Assembly: GCF_001651855.1 (NCBI RefSeq)
Contig: NZ_LNQC01000043.1
Span: forward strand, 1-64,000
From: Sinorhizobium americanum
Lineage (GTDB): Bacteria > Pseudomonadota > Alphaproteobacteria > Rhizobiales > Rhizobiaceae
Reading direction: 5' to 3'
DNA: 64,000 bases
The notes beneath the pieces were generated by a model. It was given only the letters and a program-made list of their open reading frames with translations. It had not been told where the DNA came from and searched no databases. Position numbers and translations under genes: made by a program. Shown here one piece after another: positions 32,006-41,545 of this stretch (position 1 is the first letter of the stretch; every line of letters begins with the position of its first letter).

Positions 32006-33730
32006 ATGCGACGGCACCTTTTGACTACGACGGCGGCCATGCTGCTGGCACTTACCGGAACGGCCTTCGCGGGCATGGACGAGGCGAAGCAGTTCCTCGA
32101 CAAGGAAATCGGCGATCTCTCCTCGCTCGACCGCGCGTCCCAGGAAGCGGAAATGCAATGGTTCGTCGATGCGGCGAAGCCCTTTGCCGGCATGGAGATC
32201 AAGGTCGTTTCCGAAACGATCACCACGCACGAGTATGAAGCGAAGACCCTGGCGAAGGCCTTCTCCGATATCACCGGCATCAAGGTCACCCACGACCTGA
32301 TCGGCGAAGGCGACGTCGTCGAAAAGCTGCAGACGCAGATGCAGTCGGGAGAGAACGTCTACGACGCCTATATCAATGACTCCGACCTGATCGGCACCCA
32401 TTGGCGCTACCAGCAGGCCCGCAACCTGACCGACTGGATGGCCAACGAAGGCAAGGACGTCACCAACCCGAACCTCGACATCGACGACTTCATCGGCAAG
32501 TCCTTCACCACCGCTCCGGACGGCAAGCTCTACCAGCTTCCCGACCAGCAGTTCGCCAACCTCTATTGGTTCCGCTACGACTGGTTCAACGATCCGAAGA
32601 TCCAGGAAGAGTTCAAGGCCAAGTACGGGTACGACCTCGGCGTTCCGGTCAACTGGTCGGCCTATGAGGACATTGCCGAGTTCTTCAACGGCCGCGAGAT
32701 CGACGGCAAGAAGGTCTATGGTCACATGGACTACGGCAAGAAGGACCCGTCGCTCGGCTGGCGCTTCACCGACGCCTGGCTGTCGATGGCCGGCAACGGC
32801 GACAAGGGCATCCCGAACGGCCGCCCGGTTGACGAGTGGGGCATCAAGGTCGACGAGAATTCCCGTCCGGTCGGCTCCTGCGTCGCGCGTGGCGGCGACA
32901 CCAACGGCCCGGCCGCGGTCTACTCGATCGAGAAGTACCTGACCTGGCTGAAGAGCTACGCTCCGCCGGAAGCTCAGGGCATGACCTTCTCCGAATCCGG
33001 TCCGGTACCGGCCCAGGGTGCGATCGCCCAGCAGATGTTCTGGTACACGGCGTTTACCGCCGACATGGTCAAGGACGGTCTGCCGGTCGTCAACGCCGAC
33101 GGCACGCCGAAGTGGCGCATGGCACCCTCGCCGCACGGCGTCTACTGGAAGGACGGCATGAAGCTCGGCTATCAGGACGCCGGCTCCTGGACGCTGCTGA
33201 AGTCGACCCCGGACGACCGCGCCAAGGCCGCCTGGCTCTACGCGCAGTTCGTCACCTCGAAGACCATCGACGTGAAGAAGAGCCATGTCGGCCTCACCTT
33301 CATCCGCCAGTCGACCCTCGACCATCCGAGCTTCACCGAGCGCGCTCCGAAGCTTGGCGGCCTGATCGAGTTCTACCGCTCGCCGGCCCGCCTGCAATGG
33401 TCGCCGACCGGCACGAACGTGCCTGACTATCCGAAGCTGGCCCAGCTGTGGTGGCAGGCGATCGGCGACGCTTCTTCCGGCGCCAAGACGGCGCAGGAGG
33501 CGATGGACTCGCTTTGCGCCGAGCAGGAGAAGGTGCTGCAGCGCCTCGAGCGCGCCGGCATCCAGGGCGACATCGGTCCGAAGCTCGCCGAAGAGCACGA
33601 TCTCGAATACTGGAACAAGGACGCCGTCTCCAAGGGCAACCTCGCTCCGCAGTTGAAGGTCGAGAACGAGAAGGAAAAGCCGATCACCGTCAATTACGAC
33701 GAGCTGGTCAAGAGCTGGCAGACCAACTAA
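32006..33730 (+). CDS. glpV: Glycerol ABC importer binding protein GlpV (574 aa)
   Basis: Periplasmic substrate-binding protein of the glycerol importer. A Sec signal peptide covers residues 1-22, ending in TGTAFA followed by GMDEAK. The mature chain is a large family-1 extracellular solute-binding protein, much longer than the usual 400-450 residues, as is typical of this glycerol-binding group. The start at 32006 has AAAGGGAGGAAATTT upstream; the longer upstream frame is discarded because it lacks a signal peptide. It is last in the operon and is followed by a hairpin. Confidence 0.93.
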   Translation: MRRHLLTTTAAMLLALTGTAFAGMDEAKQFLDKEIGDLSSLDRASQEAEMQWFVDAAKPFAGMEIKVVSETITTHEYEAKTLAKAFSDITGIKVTHDLIGEGDVVEKLQTQMQSGENVYDAYINDSDLIGTHWRYQQARNLTDWMANEGKDVTNPNLDIDDFIGKSFTTAPDGKLYQLPDQQFANLYWFRYDWFNDPKIQEEFKAKYGYDLGVPVNWSAYEDIAEFFNGREIDGKKVYGHMDYGKKDPSLGWRFTDAWLSMAGNGDKGIPNGRPVDEWGIKVDENSRPVGSCVARGGDTNGPAAVYSIEKYLTWLKSYAPPEAQGMTFSESGPVPAQGAIAQQMFWYTAFTADMVKDGLPVVNADGTPKWRMAPSPHGVYWKDGMKLGYQDAGSWTLLKSTPDDRAKAAWLYAQFVTSKTIDVKKSHVGLTFIRQSTLDHPSFTERAPKLGGLIEFYRSPARLQWSPTGTNVPDYPKLAQLWWQAIGDASSGAKTAQEAMDSLCAEQEKVLQRLERAGIQGDIGPKLAEEHDLEYWNKDAVSKGNLAPQLKVENEKEKPITVNYDELVKSWQTN

Positions 33731-33747
33731 GTCCAGCGAAACAAAAA

Positions 33748-33773
33748 GCGCCGCCGGGATGTTCGGGCGGCGC
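33748..33773 (+). terminator. Hairpin at the end of the glp operon
   Basis: Perfect 8-bp arms GCGCCGCC (33748-33755) and GGCGGCGC (33766-33773), 17 bp behind the glpV stop. There is no T tract, so it may protect the 3' end instead of terminating alone. Confidence 0.55.
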
Positions 33774-33982
33774 CACACGGACGGAGATGCGGCGCCGGGG
33801 CTGGCAACAGCTCCGGTTTTCGCTTTCCTTGCGGCTGAGCGCCGGTCCATTGTTCTCGCCATCGCACCTGACCGAACGCATTACCGCCGTACAACCGTAA
33901 ACTGTTTCCCCTTTTTCGATAAAGTCAGGCTCCGCAGCCGATGCCATAGTTTGCCACCCATCTCTAGGAGGAGGTGTGGGGA

Positions 33983-35485
33983 ATGCACGCAAAGGTTTTG
34001 GAGGAGATTACCTTGGCAAAAAGCGCAAAGGAAACTGCGGCGCCACCGCCCCCGGAGGATGAGAAGCTCGGCATCGGCGCCAACCTGGCCTATGGTTTGC
34101 AGCACGTACTTACAATGTACGGCGGTATCGTTGCCGTGCCGCTGATCCTGGGTCAGGCCTCTGGCCTCAGTCCCGGCGAGATCGGCCTGCTCGTCACCGC
34201 ATCGCTTTTCGCCGGGGGCCTCGCCACCATGCTGCAGACGCTCGGCCTGCCGTTCTTCGGGAGCCGGTTGCCGCTGGTCCAAGGGGTTTCTTTTTCCGGC
34301 GTCGCGACGATGATCGCCATTTCCGGCAATGGCGGCATGCAGTCGGTGCTGGGCGCGGTCATGGCCGCATCGCTGATCGGTCTTCTGATCACGCCGATCT
34401 TTTCGCGGATCACCCGCTTCTTCCCGCCGCTCGTCACCGGCATCGTAATTACCACAATCGGCTTGGCGCTGATGCCGGTCGCAGCCCGCTGGGCCATGGG
34501 CGGCAACAGCGCCGCATCGGATTTCGGCAGCCCGGCCAACATCCAGCTGGCTGCGGTAACGCTCGTCATCGTGCTCTTGCTCAGCAAGCTCGGAAACGCA
34601 GCGATCTCGCGGCTCTCGATCCTGCTGGCGCTGATCATCGGCACCGGCATCGCCTACTTCGCCGGCATGGCCGATTTCTCCAGAGTGGCCGAAGGACAGT
34701 TCTTCGCCCTCCCGACAATCTTCCACTTCGGCTATCCGACCTTCGAGATTGCCGCGATCGTGTCGATGTTCATCGTCATCATGGTGACGCTGGTCGAGAC
34801 CTCGGCAGACATCCTTGCCGTCGGCGAAATCATCGAGACGAAAGTGGATTCGCGCCGCCTTGGCGACGGGCTGAGGGCGGACATGCTGTCGAGCCTCATT
34901 GCGCCGGTCTTCGGCTCCTTCACCCAGAGCGCCTTTGCTCAGAATGTCGGGCTGGTGGCGGTCACCGGCGTCAAGAGCCGCTACGTGGTGGCGACGGGCG
35001 GCCTGTTTCTCGTGATGCTCGGCCTGCTGCCGGTCATGGGCCGCATCGTGGCGGCGGTTCCGAGCGCCGTGCTCGGTGGCGCCGGCATCGTGCTCTTCGG
35101 CACGGTTGCCGCGAGCGGCATCCGCACCCTCTCAAAGGTCGACTACAACAACAACATGAATCTCGTCATCGTCGCCACCTCGATCGGCTTCGGCATGATC
35201 CCGATCGCCTCTCCCGGCTTCTACGAGCACTTCCCCGCCTGGTTCGCGACGATCTTCCATTCCGGCATCAGCTCCGCGGCACTGATGGCGATCAGCCTCA
35301 ACCTGATCTTCAATCACCTGACCGCCGGCAACTCCGACCAGCAATCGGTGTTCGTCGCGGGAACGGAGCGAACGCTCCGATACCAGGACATCGCGCGACT
35401 GCACGATGGCGACTATTTCCTCAATGGCAAGCTCTACGACGCGAAAGGCCTCGAGGTGCCGGTGATCGCGTCCGAAGCGCACTAA
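33983..35485 (+). CDS. NCS2-family nucleobase (xanthine/uracil/urate-type) permease (500 aa)
   Basis: Proton-coupled nucleobase symporter with about 14 membrane segments. Family signatures: YGLQHVLTMYGGIVAVPLILG at the first helix, PLVQGVSFSGVATM, TGIVITTIGLALMPVA and the conserved QNVGLVAVTGVKSRYV region near helix 10 (within GSFTQSAFAQNVGL). This matches the xanthine/urate branch better than uracil permeases, but the substrate is not settled. Start choice: ATG 33983 after AGGAGGAGGTGTGGGG; a TTG at 34013 after GGAGGAGATTACC is also plausible. The deaminase gene follows after 97 bp, suggesting uptake and deamination of the same base. Confidence 0.9.
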   Translation: MHAKVLEEITLAKSAKETAAPPPPEDEKLGIGANLAYGLQHVLTMYGGIVAVPLILGQASGLSPGEIGLLVTASLFAGGLATMLQTLGLPFFGSRLPLVQGVSFSGVATMIAISGNGGMQSVLGAVMAASLIGLLITPIFSRITRFFPPLVTGIVITTIGLALMPVAARWAMGGNSAASDFGSPANIQLAAVTLVIVLLLSKLGNAAISRLSILLALIIGTGIAYFAGMADFSRVAEGQFFALPTIFHFGYPTFEIAAIVSMFIVIMVTLVETSADILAVGEIIETKVDSRRLGDGLRADMLSSLIAPVFGSFTQSAFAQNVGLVAVTGVKSRYVVATGGLFLVMLGLLPVMGRIVAAVPSAVLGGAGIVLFGTVAASGIRTLSKVDYNNNMNLVIVATSIGFGMIPIASPGFYEHFPAWFATIFHSGISSAALMAISLNLIFNHLTAGNSDQQSVFVAGTERTLRYQDIARLHDGDYFLNGKLYDAKGLEVPVIASEAH

Positions 35486-35582
35486 TCCCAACCACCGCAA
35501 CTAAATCACTCTTTGCGCCAGAAACCGGTCCCGACCGCTCTCGAGCGGACCAGCGGCACGGACACAAGAACAAGGAACAATC

Positions 35583-36188
35583 ATGTCACAAGAAGACGAA
35601 ACGCTCGGCTTGCTCGACGCCCTGCTGAAGACCATGGAGCATGGCATCATCCCTGCGACGGAAGCCGGGGTCGCGGCCGGCAACAAGATCTTCGGCGCCG
35701 CCCTGCTGAAGAAATCCGATCTCTCAATCGTCCTCGTCGAGACCAACAATGAAACCGAGAACCCGCTCTGGCACGGCGAGGTCCACACTTTGAAGCGGTT
35801 CTACGAATTGGCAGGCACCGAACGCCCGGATTCGCGCGACCTGATCTTCCTGTCGACGCACGAACCCTGCTCAATGTGCTTGTCGGCGATTACCTGGGCG
35901 GGCTTCGACAATTTCTACTATTTCTTCAGCCACGAGGATTCGCGTGACGCCTTTTCAATCCCGCACGACCTGAAGATCCTCAAGGAAGTCTTCACACTGG
36001 AGCCGGGCGGCTACAATCGGACGAACGCTTTCTGGAAGGGCAGTTCGATCACCAAACTGATCGCCGAGTTTCCGGAGGCCGACCGAGCGCGGCTTCAACA
36101 GCGGGCCGAGGCGATCAGCCGGAAATATGCCGAGCTCTCGGCCACCTACCAGGCCGGCAAGGAGAACAATGCCATTCCGCTGAACTAA
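35583..36188 (+). CDS. Cytidine/deoxycytidylate-deaminase-fold nucleobase deaminase (201 aa)
   Basis: Zinc-dependent deaminase fold. The HxE motif is HGE at residues 64-66 (WHGEVHT) and the second site is PCSMC at 95-99 (HEPCSMCLSAI), so all catalytic residues are present. It is longer than TadA or cytosine deaminases (about 150) because of the C-terminal extension from about residue 135. It follows a nucleobase permease gene, so the likely substrate is a base or nucleoside brought in by that carrier (for example guanine or another aminopurine); this is inference. The ATG follows AAGGAACAATC. Confidence 0.85.
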   Translation: MSQEDETLGLLDALLKTMEHGIIPATEAGVAAGNKIFGAALLKKSDLSIVLVETNNETENPLWHGEVHTLKRFYELAGTERPDSRDLIFLSTHEPCSMCLSAITWAGFDNFYYFFSHEDSRDAFSIPHDLKILKEVFTLEPGGYNRTNAFWKGSSITKLIAEFPEADRARLQQRAEAISRKYAELSATYQAGKENNAIPLN

Positions 36189-36228
36189 GCCCGCCTCCGC
36201 GGCTTGGTCTCCGTCGAAGCCTTGCCGC

Positions 36229-36657
36229 TCAGTCCTTGCGCTTCCGGCAATAGAGTTCCAGCCGGTGGCGCACCAGGTCGTAGCCGAGCTCGGCGGCGAT
36301 TTCGGCCTGTAGTTGCTCGATCTTGTCGGAGCGGAACTCGATCACCGCTCCGGTTTCGATGTCGATCAGGTGGTCGTGATGCGGCGCGTCGGCGGTCTCG
36401 AAACGAGCCGTCGCATTTTCGAAGGCGTGCCGCTGCACGACCCCCTGCTGCTCCAGCGCCGACAGAGTGCGGTAGACGGTCGACAGCGACACGGTCGCGT
36501 CGATTTCCTTGGCGCGCCGATGCAGTTCGCTCGCATCCGGATGATCTTCGGCTTCGGCCAGAATCTTCAGAATCGCGGCGCGCTGGCGGGTGACGCGCAC
36601 GCCTCCTTCACGAAGAATTTCCTCCAGTTCGGCGATCCGATTCTTGGCTTGTCTCAT
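36229..36657 (-). CDS. mur: Fur-family manganese uptake regulator Mur (142 aa)
   Basis: Fur-superfamily repressor: N-terminal winged helix (residues 1-85, VRVTRQRAAILKILAEAEDHPDASEL and VSLSTVYRTLSALEQQGVV) and a C-terminal dimerisation and metal domain with DAPHHDHLIDIETGAVIEF. In rhizobia the Fur homologue next to sitABCD senses manganese and is called Mur. The divergent position 123 bp from sitA and a Mur-type box between them support this over a general iron-responsive Fur. It has only a few cysteines, as in other Mur proteins. Confidence 0.9.
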   Translation of the reverse strand: MRQAKNRIAELEEILREGGVRVTRQRAAILKILAEAEDHPDASELHRRAKEIDATVSLSTVYRTLSALEQQGVVQRHAFENATARFETADAPHHDHLIDIETGAVIEFRSDKIEQLQAEIAAELGYDLVRHRLELYCRKRKD

Positions 36658-36700
36658 CGGGCGACACTAGCCAAGGGCAATGGTTTTGAAAATAGCTAGT

Positions 36701-36721
36701 TGCAAATGGTTCTCATGTGCA
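36701..36721. promoter_or_regulatory. Mur-responsive box upstream of sitA
   Basis: Near-palindrome TGCAAAT-N7-ATGTGCA, differing from a perfect dyad at one position per arm, matches the manganese-responsive sequence described for rhizobial mur/sitA promoters. A TTGACT hexamer (36722-36727) directly behind it could be the -35 of sitA, so Mur-Mn bound here would block RNA polymerase. It also lies about 45 bp upstream of mur. Confidence 0.75.
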
Positions 36722-36780
36722 TTGACTTATGCAGGCCATTCGCCTACCCATAGCCTGGGTCCAAGATTGAGGAGTGATGG

Positions 36781-37686
36781 ATGATCGATCCGACGCGGCG
36801 CATGATTCTGGCGGCAGCAGCGGCAATGGCTGCCTTTTCCCTCCTGCCCGGCGCGGCAGCGGCGGCGGACAAATTCAAGGCGGTGACCACCTTCACGGTC
36901 ATTGCCGACATGGCGCAGAACGTTGCGGGTGACGCTGCGATCGTCGAATCGATCACCAAGCCAGGCGCCGAGATCCACAACTACCAGCCGACACCGCGCG
37001 ACATCCTGAAGGCGCATGACGCCCAGCTCATCCTCTGGAACGGCCTCAACCTCGAGCTCTGGTTCGAAAAGTTCTTCCAGAACTTCGACGACATTCCGGG
37101 CGTCGTCGTCTCCGAGGGCGTCGAGCCGATGGGCATCGCCGAAGGCCCCTATACGGGCAAGCCGAATCCACATGCCTGGATGTCGCCATCGGCGGCGCTG
37201 ATCTATGTCGACAACATCCGCGACGCCTTCGTGAAGTTCGACCCGGCGAATGCCGAAACCTACAAGGCCAATGCCGAAGCCTATAAGAAGAGGATCGAGG
37301 CGACCATCGCGCCGATTAAGGCAGAGCTCGACAAGATCCCTGCGGAAAAGCGCTGGCTGGTTTCGAGCGAAGGCGCGTTCAGCTATCTCGCCCGCGATTT
37401 CGGCCTGAAGGAGCTCTATCTCTGGCCGATCAATGCCGATCAGCAGGGCACGCCGCAACAGGTGCGCAAGGTGATCGACGCGGTCAGGGCCAACCACATT
37501 CCGGTGGTCTTCTCCGAAAGCACAATTTCGCCCGATCCGGCCCAGCAGGTGGCGCGCGAGACGGGTGCCAAATATGGCGGCGTGCTCTATGTGGATTCCT
37601 TGAGCGAGGCCGACGGACCGGTCCCGACCTATATCGATCTCCTGCGTGTCACCTCCGAAACCATCGCGAAAGGTCTTACGCAATGA
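36781..37686 (+). CDS. sitA: Manganese ABC importer binding protein SitA (301 aa)
   Basis: Periplasmic metal-binding protein of the cluster-9 family. A signal peptide covers residues 1-28 (twin Arg at [24 protein letters not shown]). Expected metal ligands are seen: His in [12 protein letters not shown], His in PNPHAWMSP, Glu in [16 protein letters not shown] and Asp in the C-terminal domain near SLSEADG. It lacks the His-rich loop of zinc-specific ZnuA, and the Mur box and operon order indicate manganese. Its end overlaps sitB by four bases. Confidence 0.94.
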   Translation: MIDPTRRMILAAAAAMAAFSLLPGAAAAADKFKAVTTFTVIADMAQNVAGDAAIVESITKPGAEIHNYQPTPRDILKAHDAQLILWNGLNLELWFEKFFQNFDDIPGVVVSEGVEPMGIAEGPYTGKPNPHAWMSPSAALIYVDNIRDAFVKFDPANAETYKANAEAYKKRIEATIAPIKAELDKIPAEKRWLVSSEGAFSYLARDFGLKELYLWPINADQQGTPQQVRKVIDAVRANHIPVVFSESTISPDPAQQVARETGAKYGGVLYVDSLSEADGPVPTYIDLLRVTSETIAKGLTQ

Positions 37687-38612
37687 ATCTGCAGGTAAAG
37701 CCCCGGCCCACCCCGCGGACTGGTCCTCAGGACGAGGGCGGCGGCATTCGCGTCCGCAATGCCACCGTCACCTACCGCAACGGCCATCGCGCCCTGCAGG
37801 ACGCCTCCTTCGAGATTCCGACCGGCACGATCGCCGCGCTGGTCGGGGTCAACGGCAGCGGCAAGTCGACCTTGTTCAAGGCGATCATGGGCTTCGTCCG
37901 GCTGGCCAAGGGCGACATCTCAATTCTTGGCCTCGACGTGCCGCAGGCCCTGAAGAAGAATCTGGTCGCCTATGTCCCCCAAGCCGAGGAGGTCGACTGG
38001 AATTTTCCGGTCCTCGTCGAGGACGTGGTGATGATGGGCCGCTACGGCCACATGAACATGCTGCGGATGCCGAAGAAGGCCGACCATGATGCGGTCGAGG
38101 CGGCGCTGGCGCGGGTCGGCATGAGCGATTTCCGCAAGCGCCAGATCGGCGAGCTTTCCGGCGGCCAGAAAAAGCGCGTCTTCCTCGCCCGAGCGCTCGC
38201 CCAGGACGGCCGCGTCATCCTGCTCGACGAGCCCTTCACCGGCGTCGACGTGAAGACCGAAGACGCGATCATCCGTCTGCTGGTGGCGCTTCGCGATGAG
38301 GGGCGGGTGATGCTCGTCTCCACCCACAATCTCGGCAGCGTGCCGGAATTCTGCGACCGCACCATTCTCCTGAAAAATACCGTTCTCGCCTACGGCCCGA
38401 CCGAGACCACCTTCACCCGCGACAATCTCGAACTCGCCTTCGGCGGCGTGCTGCGCCATTTCGTGCTTGGCGGCGACAGCCTGCACGACGATGCCGACCC
38501 CCGCCAGCTCTCCGTCATCACCGACGATGAACGGCCGCTCGTCATGTATGGCGCGAAGGGCCAGATGGTGACGCAACCGGCCAAGCCCGAGACCGAGGCG
38601 GACGCGGAATGA
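37683..38612 (+). CDS. sitB: Manganese ABC importer ATPase SitB (309 aa)
   Basis: ATPase of the metal importer: Walker [12 protein letters not shown]-loop [13 protein letters not shown], signature LSGGQKKR, Walker B VILLDEP, and H-loop VSTHNL. It has an N-terminal extension of about 20 residues and a C-terminal tail beyond the ATPase core of about 50 residues, both common in SitB. The ATG overlaps the sitA stop (ATGA), and the end overlaps sitC likewise. Confidence 0.94.
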   Translation: MNLQVKPRPTPRTGPQDEGGGIRVRNATVTYRNGHRALQDASFEIPTGTIAALVGVNGSGKSTLFKAIMGFVRLAKGDISILGLDVPQALKKNLVAYVPQAEEVDWNFPVLVEDVVMMGRYGHMNMLRMPKKADHDAVEAALARVGMSDFRKRQIGELSGGQKKRVFLARALAQDGRVILLDEPFTGVDVKTEDAIIRLLVALRDEGRVMLVSTHNLGSVPEFCDRTILLKNTVLAYGPTETTFTRDNLELAFGGVLRHFVLGGDSLHDDADPRQLSVITDDERPLVMYGAKGQMVTQPAKPETEADAE

Positions 38613-39469
38613 TCGCCACGCTTCTGGAGCCGTTCACCTATACCTACATGCTGAACGCCATGTGGGTCAGCGCGCTCGTCGGTGCCGTCTGCGCCTTCCT
38701 CTCCGCCTATCTGATGCTGAAGGGCTGGTCGCTGATCGGCGACGCGCTCTCCCACGCGATCGTGCCGGGCGTCGCCGGCGCCTATATGCTCGGCCTCCCC
38801 TTCTCGCTTGGCGCCTTCTTTTCCGGCACGCTTGCCGCCGCCGCCATGCTGTTCCTCAATCAGCGCACCCGGCTGAAGGAGGATACGATCATCGGGCTGA
38901 TCTTCACCTCCTTCTTCGGCCTCGGCCTCTTCATGGTGTCGCTGTCGCCGACATCCGTGAACATTCAGACGATCGTGCTCGGCAACATCCTTGCCATCAC
39001 CCCGGCCGATACGCTGCAGCTCGCCATCATCGGCATCGTCTCGCTACTGATCCTCTCGGCGAAATGGAAGGACCTGATGGTCACCTTCTTCGACGAGAGC
39101 CACGCCCGCTCGATCGGCATCAATACGACCGTGCTGAAGGTGCTGTTCTTCACCCTGCTTTCGGCCTGCACGGTGGCGGCGCTGCAGACGGTCGGCGCAT
39201 TTCTCGTCATCGCCATGGTCGTCACCCCGGGCGCCACCGCCTATCTGATCACTGACCGCTTTCCGCGGCTGATCCTGATCAGCATCGCCATCGGCGCCGC
39301 AACGAGCTTCCTAGGCGCCTATGCGAGCTATTTTCTCGACGGCGCGACCGGCGGCATCATCATTGTGCTGCAGACGCTGATCTTCCTCTGCGCCTTCGTG
39401 TTTGCCCCGAAACACGGGCTGATCGCCGCCCGCCGCCGCGCCTCCGAAGCATTGGAGGTCACGCAATGA
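38609..39469 (+). CDS. sitC: Manganese ABC importer permease SitC (286 aa)
   Basis: ABC-3-type membrane permease with about eight helices. The conserved start [20 protein letters not shown] and the segment [17 protein letters not shown] (coupling loop) are characteristic. It overlaps both neighbours by four bases. With SitD it forms a heterodimeric channel for Mn2+. Confidence 0.94.
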   Translation: MIATLLEPFTYTYMLNAMWVSALVGAVCAFLSAYLMLKGWSLIGDALSHAIVPGVAGAYMLGLPFSLGAFFSGTLAAAAMLFLNQRTRLKEDTIIGLIFTSFFGLGLFMVSLSPTSVNIQTIVLGNILAITPADTLQLAIIGIVSLLILSAKWKDLMVTFFDESHARSIGINTTVLKVLFFTLLSACTVAALQTVGAFLVIAMVVTPGATAYLITDRFPRLILISIAIGAATSFLGAYASYFLDGATGGIIIVLQTLIFLCAFVFAPKHGLIAARRRASEALEVTQ

Positions 39470-40317
39470 TGTCGCTCGACATGCTGCTTGCCGTCTTCGA
39501 ATTCGAGTTCATGCGCAATGCGCTGATGATCTCGGTGCTGGTGGCGATCCCGACGGCGATGCTCTCCTGTTTCCTGGTGCTGAAGGGCTGGTCGCTGATG
39601 GGCGACGCCATCTCGCACGCGGTCTTTCCCGGCGTCGTGATCTCCTACATCGTCGGCCTGCCGCTTGCCGTCGGCGCCTTTGCCGCCGGCATGTGCTGCG
39701 CTTTGCTCACCGGCTACCTCAAGGACAACAGCCGCATCAAGCAGGACACGGTGATGGGCGTCGTCTTTTCCGGCATGTTCGGCCTTGGCCTCGTGCTCTA
39801 CGTGAATATCCAGAGCGACGTGCATCTCGACCACATCCTGTTCGGCGACATGCTCGGCATCGGCTGGGGCGACATCCTCGAGACGGGCCTGATCGCGCTC
39901 CTCGCCGCCGGCATCCTCTCGTTAAAATGGCGCGACCTGCTGCTGCACGCCTTCGACCCGGCCCAGGCGCGTGCCGTCGGCCTGCCGGTTGGCTGGCTGC
40001 ATTACGGGCTGCTCGCCATCCTGTCGCTGACGATCGTCGGCGCCTTGAAGGCCGTCGGATTGATCCTTGTCATCGCCATGCTGATCGCCCCCGGCGCAAT
40101 CGCTTATCTGGTGACGCGGACGTTTCGCGGCATGCTGATCGCCGCGGTCGCCGTCGCCGTCGTCGCCTCCTTCGCGGGCGTCTACCTTTCCTTCTTCATC
40201 GACAGCGCCCCGGCCCCGACCATCGTCCTCCTGATGACGGCGATCTTTCTTGTCGCCTTCGCCTATTCCGCCTGGAGGACGGCGCGCATGGAAGTGCAGC
40301 GGACCCGCGTGGAGTAG
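39466..40317 (+). CDS. sitD: Manganese ABC importer permease SitD (283 aa)
   Basis: Paralogue of SitC, with VLKGWSLMGDAISHAVFPGV near the start and FDPAQARAVGLPVGWLH in the coupling loop. Last gene of the operon; a 321-bp region with a repeat element follows. Confidence 0.94.
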   Translation: MMSLDMLLAVFEFEFMRNALMISVLVAIPTAMLSCFLVLKGWSLMGDAISHAVFPGVVISYIVGLPLAVGAFAAGMCCALLTGYLKDNSRIKQDTVMGVVFSGMFGLGLVLYVNIQSDVHLDHILFGDMLGIGWGDILETGLIALLAAGILSLKWRDLLLHAFDPAQARAVGLPVGWLHYGLLAILSLTIVGALKAVGLILVIAMLIAPGAIAYLVTRTFRGMLIAAVAVAVVASFAGVYLSFFIDSAPAPTIVLLMTAIFLVAFAYSAWRTARMEVQRTRVE

Positions 40318-40638
40318 AGGGCTCAACTGGACCACGGAAGACCCCTCCCCAACCCCTCCCCACAAGGGGAGGGGCTCCCAGCGGCAGCCCCCCGCGCGTA
40401 GTTTGGACGTCGTCGCTTGCAGCAACGTGGAGTTGGCAGGACGGCGACGCCGGGTGTAACCCCTCCCCCTTGTGGGGAGGGGTTGGGGAGGGGTTCTTCG
40501 CCCAACGGTAACCGCGCGCTTTTCGAGCATGAAGCCTCTTGGACGCCGGCGCCATGATCCGTATGGTGCGCCGTCTAAAAAGTTGGAGCGGTAGCGGGCG
40601 GAAACCGCCGATCTGCTCTTTGGCGGAGCGACGGTGGC
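40318..40638. repeat. Intergenic region with paired inverted palindrome element, copy 3
   Basis: No gene. Arms at 40342-40375 (CCCCTCCCCAACCCCTCCCC then ACAAGGGGAGGGGC) and 40460-40495 (CCCCTCCCCCTTGTGGGGAG then GGGTTGGGGAGG) are inverted copies, as in the element at 10.3 kb. The 85-bp spacer differs from copy 1. Sequence from 40500 to 40638 probably holds the promoter of the next gene, but no clear hexamers are visible. Confidence 0.75.
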
Positions 40639-41538
40639 ATGGAGAAGAAGCAGAAGGGCCGTTCCGGCGTCGCTTTCTTCCTTTCTGCCGTGGCGCTGAT
40701 CTTCACTGCGATCCTCGCGACCGTGCTGCTCGCCAACGAACAACGCAATCTGAAGCAGGTGCTGACGGCGATGGGGCTTCAGGACGTGCTCCCTCAAGCC
40801 GCGCCTGCGCCAGCGCCCGAACCGTTCCGCCCGCGTCCCAAGAAAGCCGAGCCGCCGAAGGCGCTGCTGCCGGCCCGGATATTCGCGGACCTCCGCACGC
40901 CCGAGCAGCAATTCAGCCGGCAGATCCGCAGCGACCCGCGCGCTTTGTGCGAGGGCCTGCGCGAGGCCGGTTTTCGCGAACTTGCATGGAAGTCTGCCGA
41001 GAGAGGGCGGTGGGAATGTTCCTCGCTCGTGCCCTTTGCCCGGCCCGGCGCGGAGCCAAGCTCGTCCATCTTCATCTTCGTCAAAGGCAGCGACGAGGAT
41101 GAAATCACCTCGTTCCGTGTGAAGCTCAACATCGAGCATTCTGAAGATAACCAGGCGGTTACCAGCGCCGCCGCGACGGCCGCTTCGGTCTTCCTGAAGC
41201 AGGTACACTGGGCCGACAGCGAAAGCGTCACGCTGAAGATCCAGGCGCTCAGCGAATTCGATCTCAAGCGTTTCGGCAGCCGCATCCAGTTCAAACGCGA
41301 ATCCGGCGACACGCCCCGCTACAACTTCCTCGCCAACCAGGCGGCGCGCAGGCGGGCAAAAAGCGCCGCCGAGCTTTACTTCGATCGCGAGAAATGGTTG
41401 CCGCCCGGCGACGGCTCGATTGTTTCCAGCATTCGCGGCCCGGAGGCCTGGAACAGGGCTTCCGCGCAACCCGAGCCGCAAACCGAAGCCGCTCCGGACG
41501 GTGCCGGCAACCGGACCGAAAGTGCCACGTTCCGCTGA
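40639..41538 (+). CDS. Membrane-anchored protein of unknown function, possibly DUF6030 (299 aa)
   Basis: One N-terminal membrane helix (about residues 9-32, VAFFLSAVALIFTAILATVLLA) after a basic KKQKGR start, then a Pro/Ala-rich linker (about 53-80, PAPAPEPFRPRPKKAEPPK) and a periplasmic domain (about 90-250). That domain has two cysteines, in LCEGLREAGF and GRWECSSLVPF, which could form a disulphide. The layout fits a rhizobial family I recall as DUF6030; that match is uncertain. Function unknown. Single gene between sitD and an Lrp regulator. Confidence 0.7.
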   Translation: MEKKQKGRSGVAFFLSAVALIFTAILATVLLANEQRNLKQVLTAMGLQDVLPQAAPAPAPEPFRPRPKKAEPPKALLPARIFADLRTPEQQFSRQIRSDPRALCEGLREAGFRELAWKSAERGRWECSSLVPFARPGAEPSSSIFIFVKGSDEDEITSFRVKLNIEHSEDNQAVTSAAATAASVFLKQVHWADSESVTLKIQALSEFDLKRFGSRIQFKRESGDTPRYNFLANQAARRRAKSAAELYFDREKWLPPGDGSIVSSIRGPEAWNRASAQPEPQTEAAPDGAGNRTESATFR

Positions 41539-41545
41539 AATAGCG

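Noticed and set aside
33731..33982. Purine riboswitch before the NCS2 permease
   Set aside because: The leader is short and I could not find the conserved purine-aptamer junction or kissing loops; only the glp operon hairpin is visible.
36781..40317. Metal importer as a zinc (ZnuABC) system
   Set aside because: No His-rich metal loop in the binding protein, two permease genes, and a divergent Mur gene with a manganese-type box favour manganese.
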